Assembly: GCF_029873635.1 (NCBI RefSeq)
Contig: NC_080422.1
Coordinates: 2,212,001-2,276,000, forward strand
Direction: 5' to 3'
From: Malania oleifera
Taxonomy: Eukaryota; Streptophyta; Magnoliopsida; Santalales; Ximeniaceae
DNA length: 64,000 bases
The notes below the pieces were generated by a model that was given only the letters and a program-made list of their open reading frames with translations, made no database searches and was not told the DNA's origin. The position numbers and the translations under genes are program-made. Positions 32,372 through 44,109 of the stretch are shown here, piece by piece (positions within the stretch are counted from its first letter, which is position 1; every line of letters begins with the position of its first letter).

Positions 32372-32951
32372 TGTCAGGCTACAGATTGCATTAAATGCGC
32401 CAAAATGGCTAGTTTTCAATCTATCTTATGTCAATTAATGCCCAACTGCTCACTAGCGCTCAACTCGTCCCTTTGGCCTCTAAAATGGGTCATATGCATT
32501 TATTTCAAACAAGTTAAGCATATTGGTTGTTGAGAACAATTATTGTGCATTCACAACTAGGGTTTCACTTTGTGCCATCTTGCCCTCTTGCTCTTTACTC
32601 TTGTTCACACACCAATTACAAAGAGGGAATAGTGTGAGGTTTTTATTGGGATTTTCAGCTCAAAGAGGAGCATTCTACATTATATTTACTTGCTTCAAAT
32701 TCTTTGTATTGGAAGGCTCTTGGTGAGCTTCTATAAGGTGACTCTAGGTGAGCACCATTGTTAAAGCTCATTATGAGTAGCTGGGTTGTTAAGGTTTCTC
32801 CGCCGGGAAGGAGGGTTACATAGTGGATTTGGGGAATCCTTGAGTTGGTCTCAAGGCGTGGACGTAGGTTCAGTGCAGAACCATGTTAACATCGCTGCGT
32901 TAAGCTTCTCTTATCCCTTCTCTCTTGTGTTGCTCACTTATTGCTATTTGT

Positions 32952-33001
<50 letters not shown>

Positions 33002-33009
33002 AACTTAAT

Positions 33010-33036
33010 ATTCTTGAAGCTTTAAGCTTCAAGAAT
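33010..33036. repeat. Perfect 13-bp inverted repeat
   Basis: ATTCTTGAAGCTT, one T, then its exact reverse complement. It lies next to TA/CA dinucleotide runs (32957-33000) and before a TC tract, at the end of the truncated LTR. Confidence 0.9.
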
Positions 33037-33070
33037 GTTCAGATTTCAATTTCAAGTCATGGCTAACACA

Positions 33071-33140
<70 letters not shown>

Positions 33141-33172
33141 CTCCTCTCTCTCTCTCTCTCCTTCTCTCTCCA
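33071..33172. repeat. (TC)n microsatellite
   Basis: A CT repeat with a few interruptions forms the junction between the truncated copia-type LTR and the Athila-like element. Confidence 0.95.
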
Positions 33173-33174
33173 TT

Positions 33175-33612
33175 TACCTATTGAAATTCAGCATCGTGCT
33201 TTATGGGCTATAGAACAGATTAACTTTTCACTTGATGATGCCAAGGGTTTAAGAAAATTACAGGTATGTGAGCTTGAAGAGTCTAGGAGGGAAGCTTACG
33301 ACAATGCTCACTTAGCCAAGGAGCAAATGAAGTTGTTACATGACAGGAAAATCAAGGACAAACAACTTTTCCCTTCTCAGTAAGTGCTTCTCTATGACTC
33401 CAGATTGCATATGTTTCTTGGGAAACTGAAGTCCCAATGGGGTGGCCCGTACATCGTTAAAAAAGTTCATTCTCATGGCGCGGTAGAGATTGTAGATCCA
33501 AAGAGTGGCAACCACTTCATAGTCAATGGACAGCGTCTAAAGCTCTTCATGACTCCATTCGATCCCAATAAAGAGGTCTTGCTTCTGCAAAACCCTAGGG
33601 GAGTCCTCTGAC
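33175..33612 (+). pseudogene. Athila-like integrase C-terminal fragment
   Basis: The first frame (about 33175-33380) reads LPIEIQHRALWAIEQINFSL, then LQVCELEESRREAYDNAHLA and ...MKLLHDRKIKDKQLFPSQ, followed by a TAA. The open frame 33384-33611 continues MLLYDSRLHMFLGKLKSQW, GGPYIVKKVHSHGAVEI and FIVNGQRLKLFM. The VLLYxSRLxxFxGKLxSxW signature is typical of Athila/Tat integrase ends and differs clearly from gypsy 1-3. It ends at TGA 33609. Everything upstream of the fragment is gone. Confidence 0.83.
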
Positions 33613-35261
33613 CTTTCTATTTTACTGTTTTTCTTTTTCATTTTTTTTCATCTTATTTGTTTTTATTTGCATCTTTCTTTTCTTTTTCTAGTCACATTAG
33701 TTGGAGGTGATGTTCTATTAGTTTGTACACCCGTGCACATTTTTTTCATTTACCCTATGCTTTCACATTGAGGACAATGTTCCACTTTAGTTTGGGGGGG
33801 TGAGCATTTGCATGTGACACTGTGCACATCTATTTGCGGGGTTTTATATTAAAAAAAAAAAAAAAAGCATTGAGGAATTACACAACTATACTATGATTAA
33901 CACTGACTTATACCCTTCACATACTTGCATATAACCTAAGAATTACACACTTGAGTCATTTATGTGTAGTTTCTCTTTATATGACTTTGTAACTCTATGA
34001 AGAATTGATTGGTAGTACACTCGTGTTAATTTGACTATATAAACTCTTGTATTTATATGGCATCTCACGAAGATGAATAGACACATTCATGTGATTCATT
34101 ACACTTAGGGTTCCTTGTGAGCACTAAGAGAATACCCGTGGTGACTATGACACCTTGTGAGATATTCTTGAGCTATTTATTGTCCTTTTGAGTGTTGACA
34201 TCACATCAGAATTCACGAAACTCAATTCTTTTTTCTTCTAGACGATTCTTTATACACCAGTCTCTATTTTTTATTTGCTAGCCTAGAGGTGGCATCTAAT
34301 GGGGAGATAGAAAACTAGGTCTTGTAGCCCACTCAAGATGTGAAGGCTAAACCACCCCTAGATATAGACTTAGTTCATGGACCACTGTTCGAGCTTAATT
34401 TCCATTGATGGTATGAAGACAACAAAAGAAGTGTAATGATTGTCCTAATTGACTAAGAAAAGACAAAAATTGGAGAATAAGCAGAAGAAAGAAAAGGAAA
34501 AAAATAGAAATGCATATGAAATGAAATGTTAATGCCTACTTCGCACAAATACCCCAAAAAACCAGGGACACGACACATGTTTTTCACGTATGAAGATTCT
34601 TCAATAGTTTAATACCTCAGATGTATTCAAGCCAAGTTTGTGAATAAATAGATTGAGGGTGGTCTCGGTTCAACATGGCAAGTAGGTGAGAAGATGCTAG
34701 GGTGAAGGACCCGACACCTCATAGATAGGTTAGATCCTTTTCAGACTAATCCACTCCATACATTTAGCGTTTGTTCCTTGCAATATGTGGATGTTTGATC
34801 GTGACACTTCTCCTCACATATGATGAGTGAACCCATTCCTTTTGAGTGTTTTTGAGGGTATACCAGTTTGGCCGAGTCAAAATGACCATTATGTAAGTAT
34901 CCACTGGTATCCTAGGTGTAATGAGTCACACATATCACACACTCCTCGAGATTTCACCTGTTTATACTCGAACTTATATGACTGCATTAACTCTAAATTT
35001 TACCACTGATTAACTTCATGTGAGTATACTATTCTTAAATGTTATATAATGATGAAACTTGCATAAGTGACGTGTTTCAGAGTTGTGTGCACTGAATATG
35101 AACGAGCTTGTGTGAAATTTAGTTATATTCTTGTATGTGAAACGGTAAGATTGTGTTGCATGGGCATTAATTTCATGTTTGCTGGAGTTAGTAATTGTGG
35201 ATAATGCCCTTGAAATCATTCACATTATTTGCTAGAGACTAGCAAAACATTAGTTGGGGGG
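33613..35261 (+). other. Athila-like 3' spacer and polypurine tract
   Basis: Non-coding DNA with a first G-run (TTTGGGGGGG, 33791-33800) and the likely true polypurine tract TTGGGGGG at 35254-35261 directly before the LTR. An env-like gene, found in some Athila elements, is not readable. Confidence 0.65.
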
Positions 35262-36256
35262 TGTGATTACGCACTTAAACTACATAATTAGGCGTTTTAA
35301 TTCGTGCATTGGGGCTTATATTTTTAATTAAATACCTAATTACTCTTAGTATTTTGACATGGTTTCTTATTTATAACATTTGGGTTTTATTGAACAATTA
35401 ATGAATTTTTGGCATTTTTTTTATTGCAGGAAAATTATGAGAAGTTAAAATCGAAACCAGTTCGTAATTCGTGCATAATTTTTCTATCCGAGCTCCGATC
35501 GAGATGATTCAAAATTCTAGAGAAATATGAGAAGATTATCTACAATTTTAGTGTTTTGAGTTTTGAGAGAAACGAGCTCCAGGAGGGTCAAATCACCCTT
35601 GTTTGCTAGGAAACAAAAAGAAGGAAAAGAAAAAAAAAATGAAAATCCTACCTTGATGTGACCCAGCCATGCAGCCATGTCGGGTCTCTTTTTTTCGGGT
35701 ATCCTTGTGCATAGGGCTTCCCCCCCCCCCCCTTTTCCTATAAATTCCTTTTTTTCTTAAATCAAAGGCAACCCCGCACCCTCTCTCTAACTCTTCCTTC
35801 TCTTTGGCCTCTCCTCTCTAACTTTTTGCCCCTCCTCTACTTCCTTTCCCTTCTCTTCCTTTCATCCTTCCCTTCCTGCTATCAATCGAAGCATCACCCT
35901 CTCAACTCTCTTCTCCTTCTCTATATCTCCTCTCCCTCTCCTTTTTCTTTTCTCCCTGTTACCTGCGTTGCTGCCCCTACCCAAGAACCCCACTACTACC
36001 ATAGCTGGACCTACTGCTTCTCTTTCCTCTCCTTCTTCCTTCCTCCCCAGCTGCTGCCCCTGTGTTGTTGCTATGCTATGAAGCTTCCTAGACCCGAGAG
36101 GGTCCCCCTGCCCCTACTTGCTACTGCCACTGCTGAAGACCCGAAGCTCCACTCTCCTATTGTGGCTGCTGAGGACCCAAGGCTCCCTGCAATGAAGAGG
36201 CTATGCTACTACTATGAAGAGGTCGTACTATTCCTCCTTCTAAATCCCATGGCCAG

Positions 36257-36320
<64 letters not shown>

Positions 36321-37160
36321 TTTCTTCCTTCTTTCTTCTCTTTTCTTCTAGTTTTAATTGTTCTTGTTTTTTTTTTCATTGATCGAATAATTGTATTTTT
36401 TGGGTGGAATTTTATTTAAAGTTTTAATTTTTGGAGCTTGCTTAGGTGTTTTTTTTATTTAATGTTTTAATTTCTAAAGTTTGTTTGGGTGCTATTATTT
36501 AAATTAGTTATTTTCTTCTTCTTATAAATTAATATTAGCATTATATTTAAATTTTTATTTTTGTGTTAATTTTAATCAATTAGAGTTTGGTTTAGTTTAT
36601 TGAAAAAAAAAAGAGAAAAATAAAAAAAAGAAAAAAAATTCTTCTTAGGATTTAAATTTTGCTTGAGTTCGATTTAGTTTAATATTATTAAAGTCCAATT
36701 TTTTCCTTGTTCAATTTATTGTTTAGTTCTTGAAGTCTTGGATTTCTGTTTAAGTTCTTGATAGCACTTAAATTAGTAGTTATTTAAATTTGTGATTGGT
36801 TGTGTTCTTAGAATTGCGTGTTTTAATTACGTACGAAAATTAGTGTCTTTGGTTTTTATTTTGAAGTTTAACGTGTGTTTCAATTCTTACCTGAATAAAC
36901 GTAGGTTTCCCCCTTTCTCATTGTTAAATTTAGTACATGTTAGGATTTAGAATTTAATTTGCGTGTTCTTTTAATTCATAAAAAGAAATCTCAAACAATT
37001 CATAAAACCTGAATCTGAACTGCGTTTAGTGCCTTTTTGTTTCTTATTTTTCGATTGAAATTACATAAAATTTGATATTAAACCGCATTCCTTCAGGAGA
37101 CAATATGGCCTTTGGGTTGAATATTACATGACAAAACTCCTATACTTGGGATACCTTCCG
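35262..37160 (+). repeat. Athila-like 3' LTR, end uncertain
   Basis: It starts TGTGATTACGCACTTAAAC and continues TTAGGCGTTTTAATTCGTGC, as in Athila LTRs. It contains a TATAAATT box near 35740, a TC-rich leader (35780-36340) including (TC)n at 36259-36317, and near its end ATATTAAACCGCATTCCTTC. No palindrome array is present. The boundary with the next LTR fragment is not visible. Confidence 0.7.
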
Positions 37161-37581
37161 AGCTGCTCATTTTTCTAGTGAGTCAGTTATTTTTGAAAAC
37201 TGTTGGTTGAGTAAATCTGTGAAAATGAGGTTATGATATATTCACTGTGATAATTATAATATGAATATCAGGTGAAAAATTGTGTGGCATAAGGAAATTT
37301 GAAATAATAAATTTATGCTGGGAAAGTGTTAGAAATAAAAAAATGTGTTTTGTACTGAGAAATGATACTATGTTATAGTATGAAAATGTTTTGCTTAGAT
37401 GTGAAAATATAAGAAACATAGTATTGTTATATATATACATGTGTATTTTACTGAGAAATGATGAAAGTGATATACTGATGAGTATTTTCTGAGCAATGAA
37501 GAATTGTGAAACAGAGGTGTATTTTACTAGTTAAAAATAAATGTGTTATACAAATATGTTTTCATTGAGAAACGATAAAAT

Positions 37582-37627
<46 letters not shown>

Positions 37628-39110
37628 TAAATGAAATAATGAGAGATGTGTTATACAAATATAAGAAATGAAATATACTAATATGAGATGAGAATTGTGT
37701 AAAAATGATGAAAATTATACAGGAGTGATAGAATGATACAGAAATGATGTGAACTATACTGACATGTCGAGATATATTGATATAATGGATTGTGAATGCT
37801 AAAATGTGGAAATGAGAACCCTGATGGACTAGAGTAATTCTGAGAGCATGGTATTGTTGCTAGCATTGTGTTAGTGCAACCACACGGCTTGTATAGCATG
37901 TGGCGTGGCAGTTGATTGGGCCAGTGTGAAGGGTTGTGTTGTCCCCTAGAGTCCAAACCACGTGTGGGCAGGCCAATCGTACTATAGCTACATTCACTGT
38001 TTTGATCTAACCGGATAGGCCAACCACAGTTAGATCCAGCCTTCAAGCCTCACATCTCGGTCATATGAGGTGAATACATAACGATGTTAATATCCTCAGG
38101 GTAGCCATGAGTTACAGACATGACGTGTAAAATATATTGATGGATGCTCATGAGCTAGGGAATGTTATGAAAGTTAAAAGTGGAATGAATAGCCATAAGT
38201 TACAGACATGACGTGTTATATGCTGGTGGACACCCATGGGCTAGAAAATGTGAATATGAATATGACAAATGAAAGAATGTGAATTGATATGAGAAATATA
38301 CAACCATGGGTTACAAACATGACATGCTATATGCTAGTGGTCACCCATAGGTTAGGAAATGTGAAAATGAATATGGGAAATGAAAGAACATAAATATGTA
38401 TATGATTATGAGGAATGAGAAAGTACGTAAATAGTATGAGAATGAATACATACGTATATGATATGAGAAAGAAAGAGTTTGTATATGATATGAGATGTGA
38501 AAGTATACGAATAAGAAATGAGAAATGAAGGTATATGAATATGGTTATGAAAATGATATGAAAGCTTATGAATATATGCTTTATATATGTATATGATTAT
38601 GAGTACATATTTGTATATATTTTCCCAGCAAGTATATTAATTAAAATGGAATGTAATATGATGTAATTGAACTCATGTGTCACACATTGTAAATAATTTA
38701 TTTCGATTTACTAAGAGGTGCCTCACCCAAATATCTAAACTTTTCAGGGAATTGTCACATACCAGTAGATAGAGCTCCGGGATAAAAGGGGAGTTGGTAC
38801 CCAGATAGACAAGGTAAGTGTTTGAGTTGGGAAATGAGTTTTGTGAAATCTACTGGGATATTTTGTGGAGTTGTAGATATGTATATGTGTATGATAGATA
38901 TATAATACTCTGGTATTTTTATTCGGAATGGTATGTTAATATTGACTTCTGTTGTTAGGTATGGTTGTATGAAATAAGCTGAAAACCCGGTACCCCATTT
39001 CGGGTTGGGTTATGTTAATATGGTATTAGAGTTTGTGATGTGCCAGATTCTTGTTTAATATTATTTATTGTGAAAAAAAATTGTATGGAAAAAAAAATTA
39101 GGGCGTCACA
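37161..39110 (+). repeat. Gypsy LTR fragment (5' truncated)
   Basis: It ends ATTAGGGCGTCACA and has the family landmarks GTGCAACCACACGG (37887), TTTACTAAGAGGTGCCTCACCC (38706-38727) and a TTTTCAG acceptor-like site ending at 38748. The palindrome array and TATA are missing, so about 300 bp of the start is lost. An (AT)n tract is at 37586-37623. Confidence 0.75.
38100..38375 (+). repeat. Tandem repeat of about 105 bp in gypsy LTR fragment
   Basis: Three degenerate copies of a unit with AGCCAT-AGTTACAGACATGACGTG and GGxCACCCATGGGCTAGxAAATGT. Confidence 0.75.
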
Positions 39111-39599
39111 GATTTGATATATTTTTTATTTTCTTTTTCAGTTTCCTTGATAACTAAACAAGAGCAAGTGAAATCCTTCTTATTTTCCTTTCTTTTCTTC
39201 AATATTTTTCAAGTTTCAAATGGGGGTAAAGATTAGAAGGTATTACTCTTTGAAACTTTGTCAACTTTTATTACATTTAATACTCTTCGATTGCATAACT
39301 ATGCATGTGATGCACTTAGTGTCCTAATTTTTTTCTCACACAACGAGTCTCAAGCTCGGGTTAAGGAGGAGGGTTACGTTAGGTAGCTGACAGCCAGCAT
39401 AAAATTTTTCAGATCGCTATGATATGAATCCTTATCAAATATTTGATGGGGCGTCCCCTACGAGCGACGCAATGCACTTGAACCACCCGGGTGTAGCGAA
39501 AAGTGGGCGAGGGTGGGCTAGGTCATCACCCCGAAGCAACGTACTGTGTCGACGCTCGGGTATGGTGTCAAATATGCGAGGATTACTGTATCATTCTGG

Positions 39600-40420
39600 A
39601 CGTAGGCAGGTAAAGAGGTTAGTTCAGGAAACTAGGATTTGATTAGCAACTTGGAATATAAGGACACTTACAGGTAAAAGCATGGAAATTGTGGATACAA
39701 TGATTAGAAGAAGAATTAATATAATTTTCCTTAAAGAAATTAAGTGAGTGGGGGAGAAAGCTATAGAAATCGATAAATTAGGATTTAAACTTTGGTACAC
39801 TAGAAAAGAAAAACATAAGAATGGAGTGGGCATTATTATAGACAAAAACGTAAAAGATAGCGTTGTGGATGTAACTAGAGTAAGGGATAGAATTATAAAA
39901 ATCAGGATGAAATTAGGACAAAAGATAATAAATATCATTAGTGCTTGTGCTCCTCAAGTTGGCTTACTAGAAAATCTTAAGAGACAATTTTGGGAAGATA
40001 TGGATAGTATTATACAAGGCATACTGGGACTGAGAAAATATTTATAGGAGGAGATCTAAATGGACGCGTTGGAAGAGATAATAAAAATTATGAGAGGATA
40101 CATAGAGAATATGGATATGGAAACAAAAATGAGTTTGGAGGGATGATCTTGGACTTTGATATGTCATATGATTTTAGTATAATGAATACTTGCTTTAAGA
40201 AGAGAGAAGAACACTCAATAACCTTTAAAAGTGGACAAAAATAGAAGTCAAATAGATTTTTTTTTTTTTTTAAGTAGGAGAGTAGATCGTTTATCATGCA
40301 AGGATTGTAAAGTTATTTCGGGTGAAAGCCTAATAACACAACATAGAGTCTTAGTGTTAGATATATGTATTAAAAAATGGAAGAAAAAGGATAAAATAAA
40401 CTAGTGTAGGAGAACTAGAT
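39600..40420 (+). pseudogene. LINE apurinic-type endonuclease domain
   Basis: This domain would nick the target DNA. Readable pieces are LATWNIRTLTGKSMEIV (39644-39695; the WN motif is kept), INIIFLKEIK with a TGA where Trp is expected (39745), VGEKAIEIDKLGFKLWYTRK, NGVGIIIDKNVKD, ISACAPQVGLLENLKRQFW, and after a frameshift near 40035 FIGGDLNGRVG (40045) and GGMILDFDMSYDFSI. A poly(T) run at 40257-40271 breaks it again. The Gly-Asp-Leu-Asn motif of this endonuclease family is present. Confidence 0.87.
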
Positions 40421-40424
40421 GGTG

Positions 40425-42360
40425 GAACTTCAAAGGAGAAAATATAATAAAATTTAAAGATAAAATGATCAAAATGGGGATTGGACCTTAGAGGATGGGA
40501 TAAATACAAATACTATTTGGAATAGATTAGCTAGCTCTATTAAAATGATGGCAAAAGAGATTTTAGGTGAATCAAGGGGAAGATTCTCGAATAGCAAAGA
40601 AAGTTGGTGGTGCGATAAAGATGTACAAAAAATCATAAAAACAAAAAGAATTTGGTATAAAACGTGTCAAAAATGTAGAAATAGAGATAACTTTGAAAAA
40701 TATAAGGAGGTAAGAAAAGATGCAAAAATGGCTGTTAGTTAAGCTAAGTGTAGATCATTTAATAGTTTGTATGATAAATTAGGTACAAAAGAAGGGGAAA
40801 GAGATATATTTAAACTTGCTAAAACTAGAGAAAGGAAGAGTAAGGACTTCGGAAATATAAAATATATATAAAGTGAGGATGATATTGTCTTGGTTAAGGA
40901 CGAAGATATTAAAGAAAGATGGCGAAGTTACTTTAGTAAGTTGTTTAACGAAAACCAAATAGAAAACTTAAAGTTAAAATTGTCAAATGAGGAAAAGACT
41001 AAAAATATAAGATTTATTCGCAAAATTAGAGTTAACAAAATTAAGTTTGCACTAAAAAAGACAAAAAATGGGAAAACTATGGGACCAGATAACATCCCAA
41101 TTAAAGTCAGATGAATTATATGGTTAACTAATTTATTTAATACAATTGTAAAAACTAAGAAAATGTCAGATGAATGGGGGAAAAACACTTTAATACTTAT
41201 ATACAAAAGTAAAGGAGATATTCAAAATTGTAATAATTATCGTGGAATTAAACTTATGAGTCATACAATGAAACTATGGGAAAGAGTAGTTGAACAAAGA
41301 TTAAGGTTAGAAACGAAGATCTCAGAAAATCAATTTAGTTTTATGCGTGAGAGATCTACCACAGAAGTTATTTATCTTTTAAGAAGATTAATGAAAAAGT
41401 TTAGGGAAAAGAAGAGGGACTTGCATATGATATTTATTGACCTTGAGAAAGCATATGATAAGATACCTAAAGAAGTTCTATAGTGGGTTTTAGAAGAAAA
41501 AAAAAAGGGTGTATGATGTAGGTATACTAATGTCATTAAGGATATGTACGATGGAGTAATGAATAGTGTAAGGACTATAGATGGATAAACTAGAGAATTT
41601 TCAATTACCATAGGTGTACATCAAGGATCTGCTTTGAATCTTTATCTTTTTGCTTTAGTGATAGACCAATTGACTAAGAGTATTCAAAAGGAGGTTCCAT
41701 GGTGTATATTGTTTGCAGATAATATTGTATTAATTGATTAAACTAGGGACGGAGTAGAGGCTAAGTTAGAATTATGGAGAGAAGTTTTGGAATCTAGAGG
41801 CTTTAGGATAAGTAGAAATAAAACAGAATATATGAAATGTAATTTTAGTAATGATAGGAGGAATATTAGAAACAAAGTTAAACTTGATGATGAAGAAATA
41901 AATAGCACTTGTAAATTTCGATATCTTGGATCTATTATGCAAGCTAAAGGAGAAATTGATGATGATGTAATGCATAGAGTTAAAGCAGGTTGGGTAAAAT
42001 GGAGAAGTGCTTCAAGTGTATTATGTGATCGTATACCCTTAAAATTAAAAGAGAAGTTTTATAGGACAACTATAAGACTAGCTATGTTATATGGATCAGA
42101 ATGTTGGACAACGAAGAAACATAATATCCAAAAAGTAAAAGTTGCCGAGATGAGAATGCTTAGATGGATGAGTGGTATAACATTGAAAGATAAATTAAGA
42201 AATGAACATATTCGTGGTAAGTTAGGTGTAACTCTTATAGAAGATAAGATAAGGAAGGGACGACTCAGATAGTATGGACACTTGTAACGTAGACCTTATA
42301 GTGCACCTGTGAAGAAGAGTGGTTTAGTTACTGTGGGGGGGAAGTAGAAGGGGTAAGGGA
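40425..42360 (+). pseudogene. LINE reverse transcriptase
   Basis: The linker (ESWWCDKDVQKIIKTKR, 40598-40650) leads to the RT: KTKNGKTMGPDNIPIKV (41058-41108), [20 protein letters not shown] (41190-41248), [34 protein letters not shown] with the first catalytic Asp (41426-41470), GVHQGSALN (41607-41635), and the catalytic box, which reads F-A-D-N instead of F-A-D-D (Asn codon AAT at 41721-41723). The C-terminal part is open at 41787-42272, with CKFRYLGSIMQAKGEID, LYGSECWTTKKHN and EMRMLRWMSGITLKDK. Stops at 41112, 41481, 41586 and 41739 confirm a dead copy. Confidence 0.92.
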
Positions 42361-42522
42361 TAGACCTAAAATAACTTGGGAGTAAGGATTTAATATCCTT
42401 GAATATATCAAAAGAAACGGTCCATGATCGCATAAATTGGCGAAAAATGATTCATATATCCGACCCCACTTAGTGGAACTAAGACTTGGTTTTGTTGTTG
42501 TTTAATGCTCTTTGATTGCATA

Positions 42523-42855
42523 CTTGTAGACTTAATTAATAAATTTAATTGTGCATATTATTGATTCAACTTAACCAAGTGAAACTTCATGCCATGAGAG
42601 TGTCAACGGGAAGTGTGGAAACCTAGGCAGTGTGACGCTATGCATGATGATAAGCCAATGGAAATTCCAAATCCCCATATACGTGATCCAAGTCATTTCA
42701 CTTTAGAATTGATCTACCAGCTATGCTATTTCTAGAAGGCTGGAAGAAGGGAAGACTCTTAAATTTGATATCATTCAAAGACTGGATCATGCTCATTACT
42801 TATTCTCCTAGAACTTGAAAAATATTAAAAAGAGAATAAAAATATATATTAAAGG
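42523..42855. other. Unassigned intergenic DNA
   Basis: Right flank of the LINE; nothing recognised. Confidence 0.5.
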
Positions 42856-43060
42856 TTAAGTCAGGCCAGCTCAAGTAATAAGGGTGATTTATGATTTGGT
42901 GACCCCAAGATCACAGGTTCGATTCTCCTTTAAGACATTACGCTGGTGAATTATTAGGGATGCGTCAATGGGCAGGCGGCTTTCACCTCCCTTGGGATTT
43001 GGTACCGCACCGTAGTGTCTAACATGACGCGATGGTGGTTGGAGTCTCCGGGTTATCAAA
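42856..43060 (+). mobile_element. SINE copy 3 (most complete)
   Basis: The head reads CCAGCTCAAGTAATAAGGG (A box) and, about 45 bp on, GGTTCGATTCTCC (B box). The body has ACGCTGGTGAATTA, GCGTCAATGGGCAGGCGG, GGTACCGCACCGTAGTGTC and GGTTGGAGTCTCCGGGTTAT, followed by an A/T-rich tail. No coding capacity. No clear target duplication is seen in the AT-rich flanks. Confidence 0.83.
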
Positions 43061-43850
43061 TATAAATATATAAGAATTCAATTTCTCAATTCAATAAATA
43101 CAAATTTGGTTTTATACACCATTCACGTTTGATTCTCGTTATATTTTAATTTTTAATAGTATTTGATATAAAGAGAAAAATACAATAGAACATAAGGTTC
43201 ATTTTCATTTTCCTTTCCTATCCCTACAAGTATTCTTGAGCCAAACGGACCACAAAGAAGGAAGATTCAATTGTTTTTAAGCCTAATTAATATTTTATTT
43301 TTCTTAATTTTTAATTATATAAAATAATTTTTCATTGAGTCTCAAAAGAAATTTAAATAATATTATTATTAATAAAGGTTTGGTTTTTCTTTTTCACAAT
43401 TTTATAAACTTATATTTCGAATTGGGTGTTCTTTTTTATTATACATAAATCATCACCCAAGCTTAATGTGTGATATTCAAAAAAGTAATTAAAAAAAAAT
43501 ATCAAGTTTAATTCAGAATTTTGAATAATGATTTGTGTTAGATTCAACAAAATAAATTAATTTTATTATATTTTATTAATTTCATAAACGTAACCTAATA
43601 GAAATCTTAAGTTTGAAAGTGAATCCTATTTGCATTTGCATAGTTTTTGTACATATTGTACTATAAAAATACAATGTGAATAGTGAATAATTTTGTCACA
43701 TGATGTATGGCTAGTCTATGAGGCTTAAGAGGAGCAAGAACCCCCCCCCCCCCCCCCCCCCCGAGTTATGAGTCATGACAAATCTTGGCAAGACTTAATT
43801 ACAACTTAATGAAAAGAGTTGACTACAATTGCACTTTAAAGAAAGTTGAT
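43061..43850. other. AT-rich intergenic DNA with a poly(C) run
   Basis: It holds a run of 22 C at 43741-43762 and no gene or element I can recognise. Confidence 0.55.
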
Positions 43851-43855
43851 GTTAT

Positions 43856-43971
43856 TGTTAAATAGTCAGCTGCCAACTGTGAATATAGTTAGAGAATTAG
43901 TTAGTCTTCAAAGAATATTATTGTAACTTAATTTCATTTAGTTTGTTAGTACTTGTGTAGTTCGGCTTTAG

Positions 43972-44009
<38 letters not shown>

Positions 44010-44077
44010 TGATGTAATAATTTTAATAATCAATGAGATTCAGAATTTCTCTCTCTCTGTCTAACATTTTCTTCACA
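43856..44077 (+). repeat. Copia B 5' LTR
   Basis: 222 bp, TGTTAAATAG to TTCTTCACA. It contains an (AT)n run at 43973-44005 and a TC stretch near the end. No palindrome array. Confidence 0.93.
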
Positions 44078-44089
44078 TGGTATCAGATC
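44078..44089 (+). other. Primer binding site of copia B
   Basis: TGGTATCAGATC directly follows the LTR, initiator-tRNA type. Confidence 0.9.
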
Positions 44090-44109
44090 AATTAAAGAAA
44101 TTCTTCTCT

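Larger units (their letters stand above)
31430..33040 (+). repeat. Large copia-type LTR, truncated at its 3' end
   Basis: Its start (ATTTTAATGACAACAACCC) and several internal blocks match the LTR at 48977 (TTTTGATGATATTAACC; the block CTTGAGTTGGTCTCAAGGCG at about 32840; AAGCTTCTCT). The initial TG appears as TA. It lacks the terminal CAACA and primer site and stops near 33040 by a palindrome and TC tract. The copia assignment rests on the related LTR, whose end and primer site are of SIRE/Tork style; no pol region confirms it. Confidence 0.65.
33175..37160 (+). mobile_element. Athila/Tat-like gypsy element, 3' end only
   Basis: It comprises the C-terminal end of an integrase, a 1.6-kb non-coding spacer with CATTGAGGACAATGTTCC near 33765, a polypurine run and the 3' LTR beginning TGTGATTACGCAC. 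The 5' part is missing. The right limit is approximate. Confidence 0.75.
39298..42500 (+). mobile_element. RTE-type LINE, near full length
   Basis: About 3.2 kb, flanked by a 22-bp target duplication at 39276-39297 and 42501-42522 (two mismatches, shared core GATTGCATA). It encodes an endonuclease followed by a reverse transcriptase and ends with CCGACCCCACTTAGTGG, AAGACTTGG and TTTTGTTGTTG, the usual RTE tail, with no poly(A). Both domains are interrupted. Confidence 0.93.

Noticed and set aside
33609..35261. Env-like gene of an Athila element
   Set aside because: No open frame or membrane segment survives in the spacer.
35826..36419. A 197-codon frame starting MPLLYFLSLLFLSS that looks like a secreted protein
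   Set aside because: It lies in the TC-rich leader of the Athila-like LTR; hydrophobic residues come from T-rich codons and it ends in a (TC)n tract.
42866..42928. Possible tRNA gene (A and B boxes)
   Set aside because: No cloverleaf or anticodon arm can be folded with confidence, and the sequence is the head of a SINE found three times.
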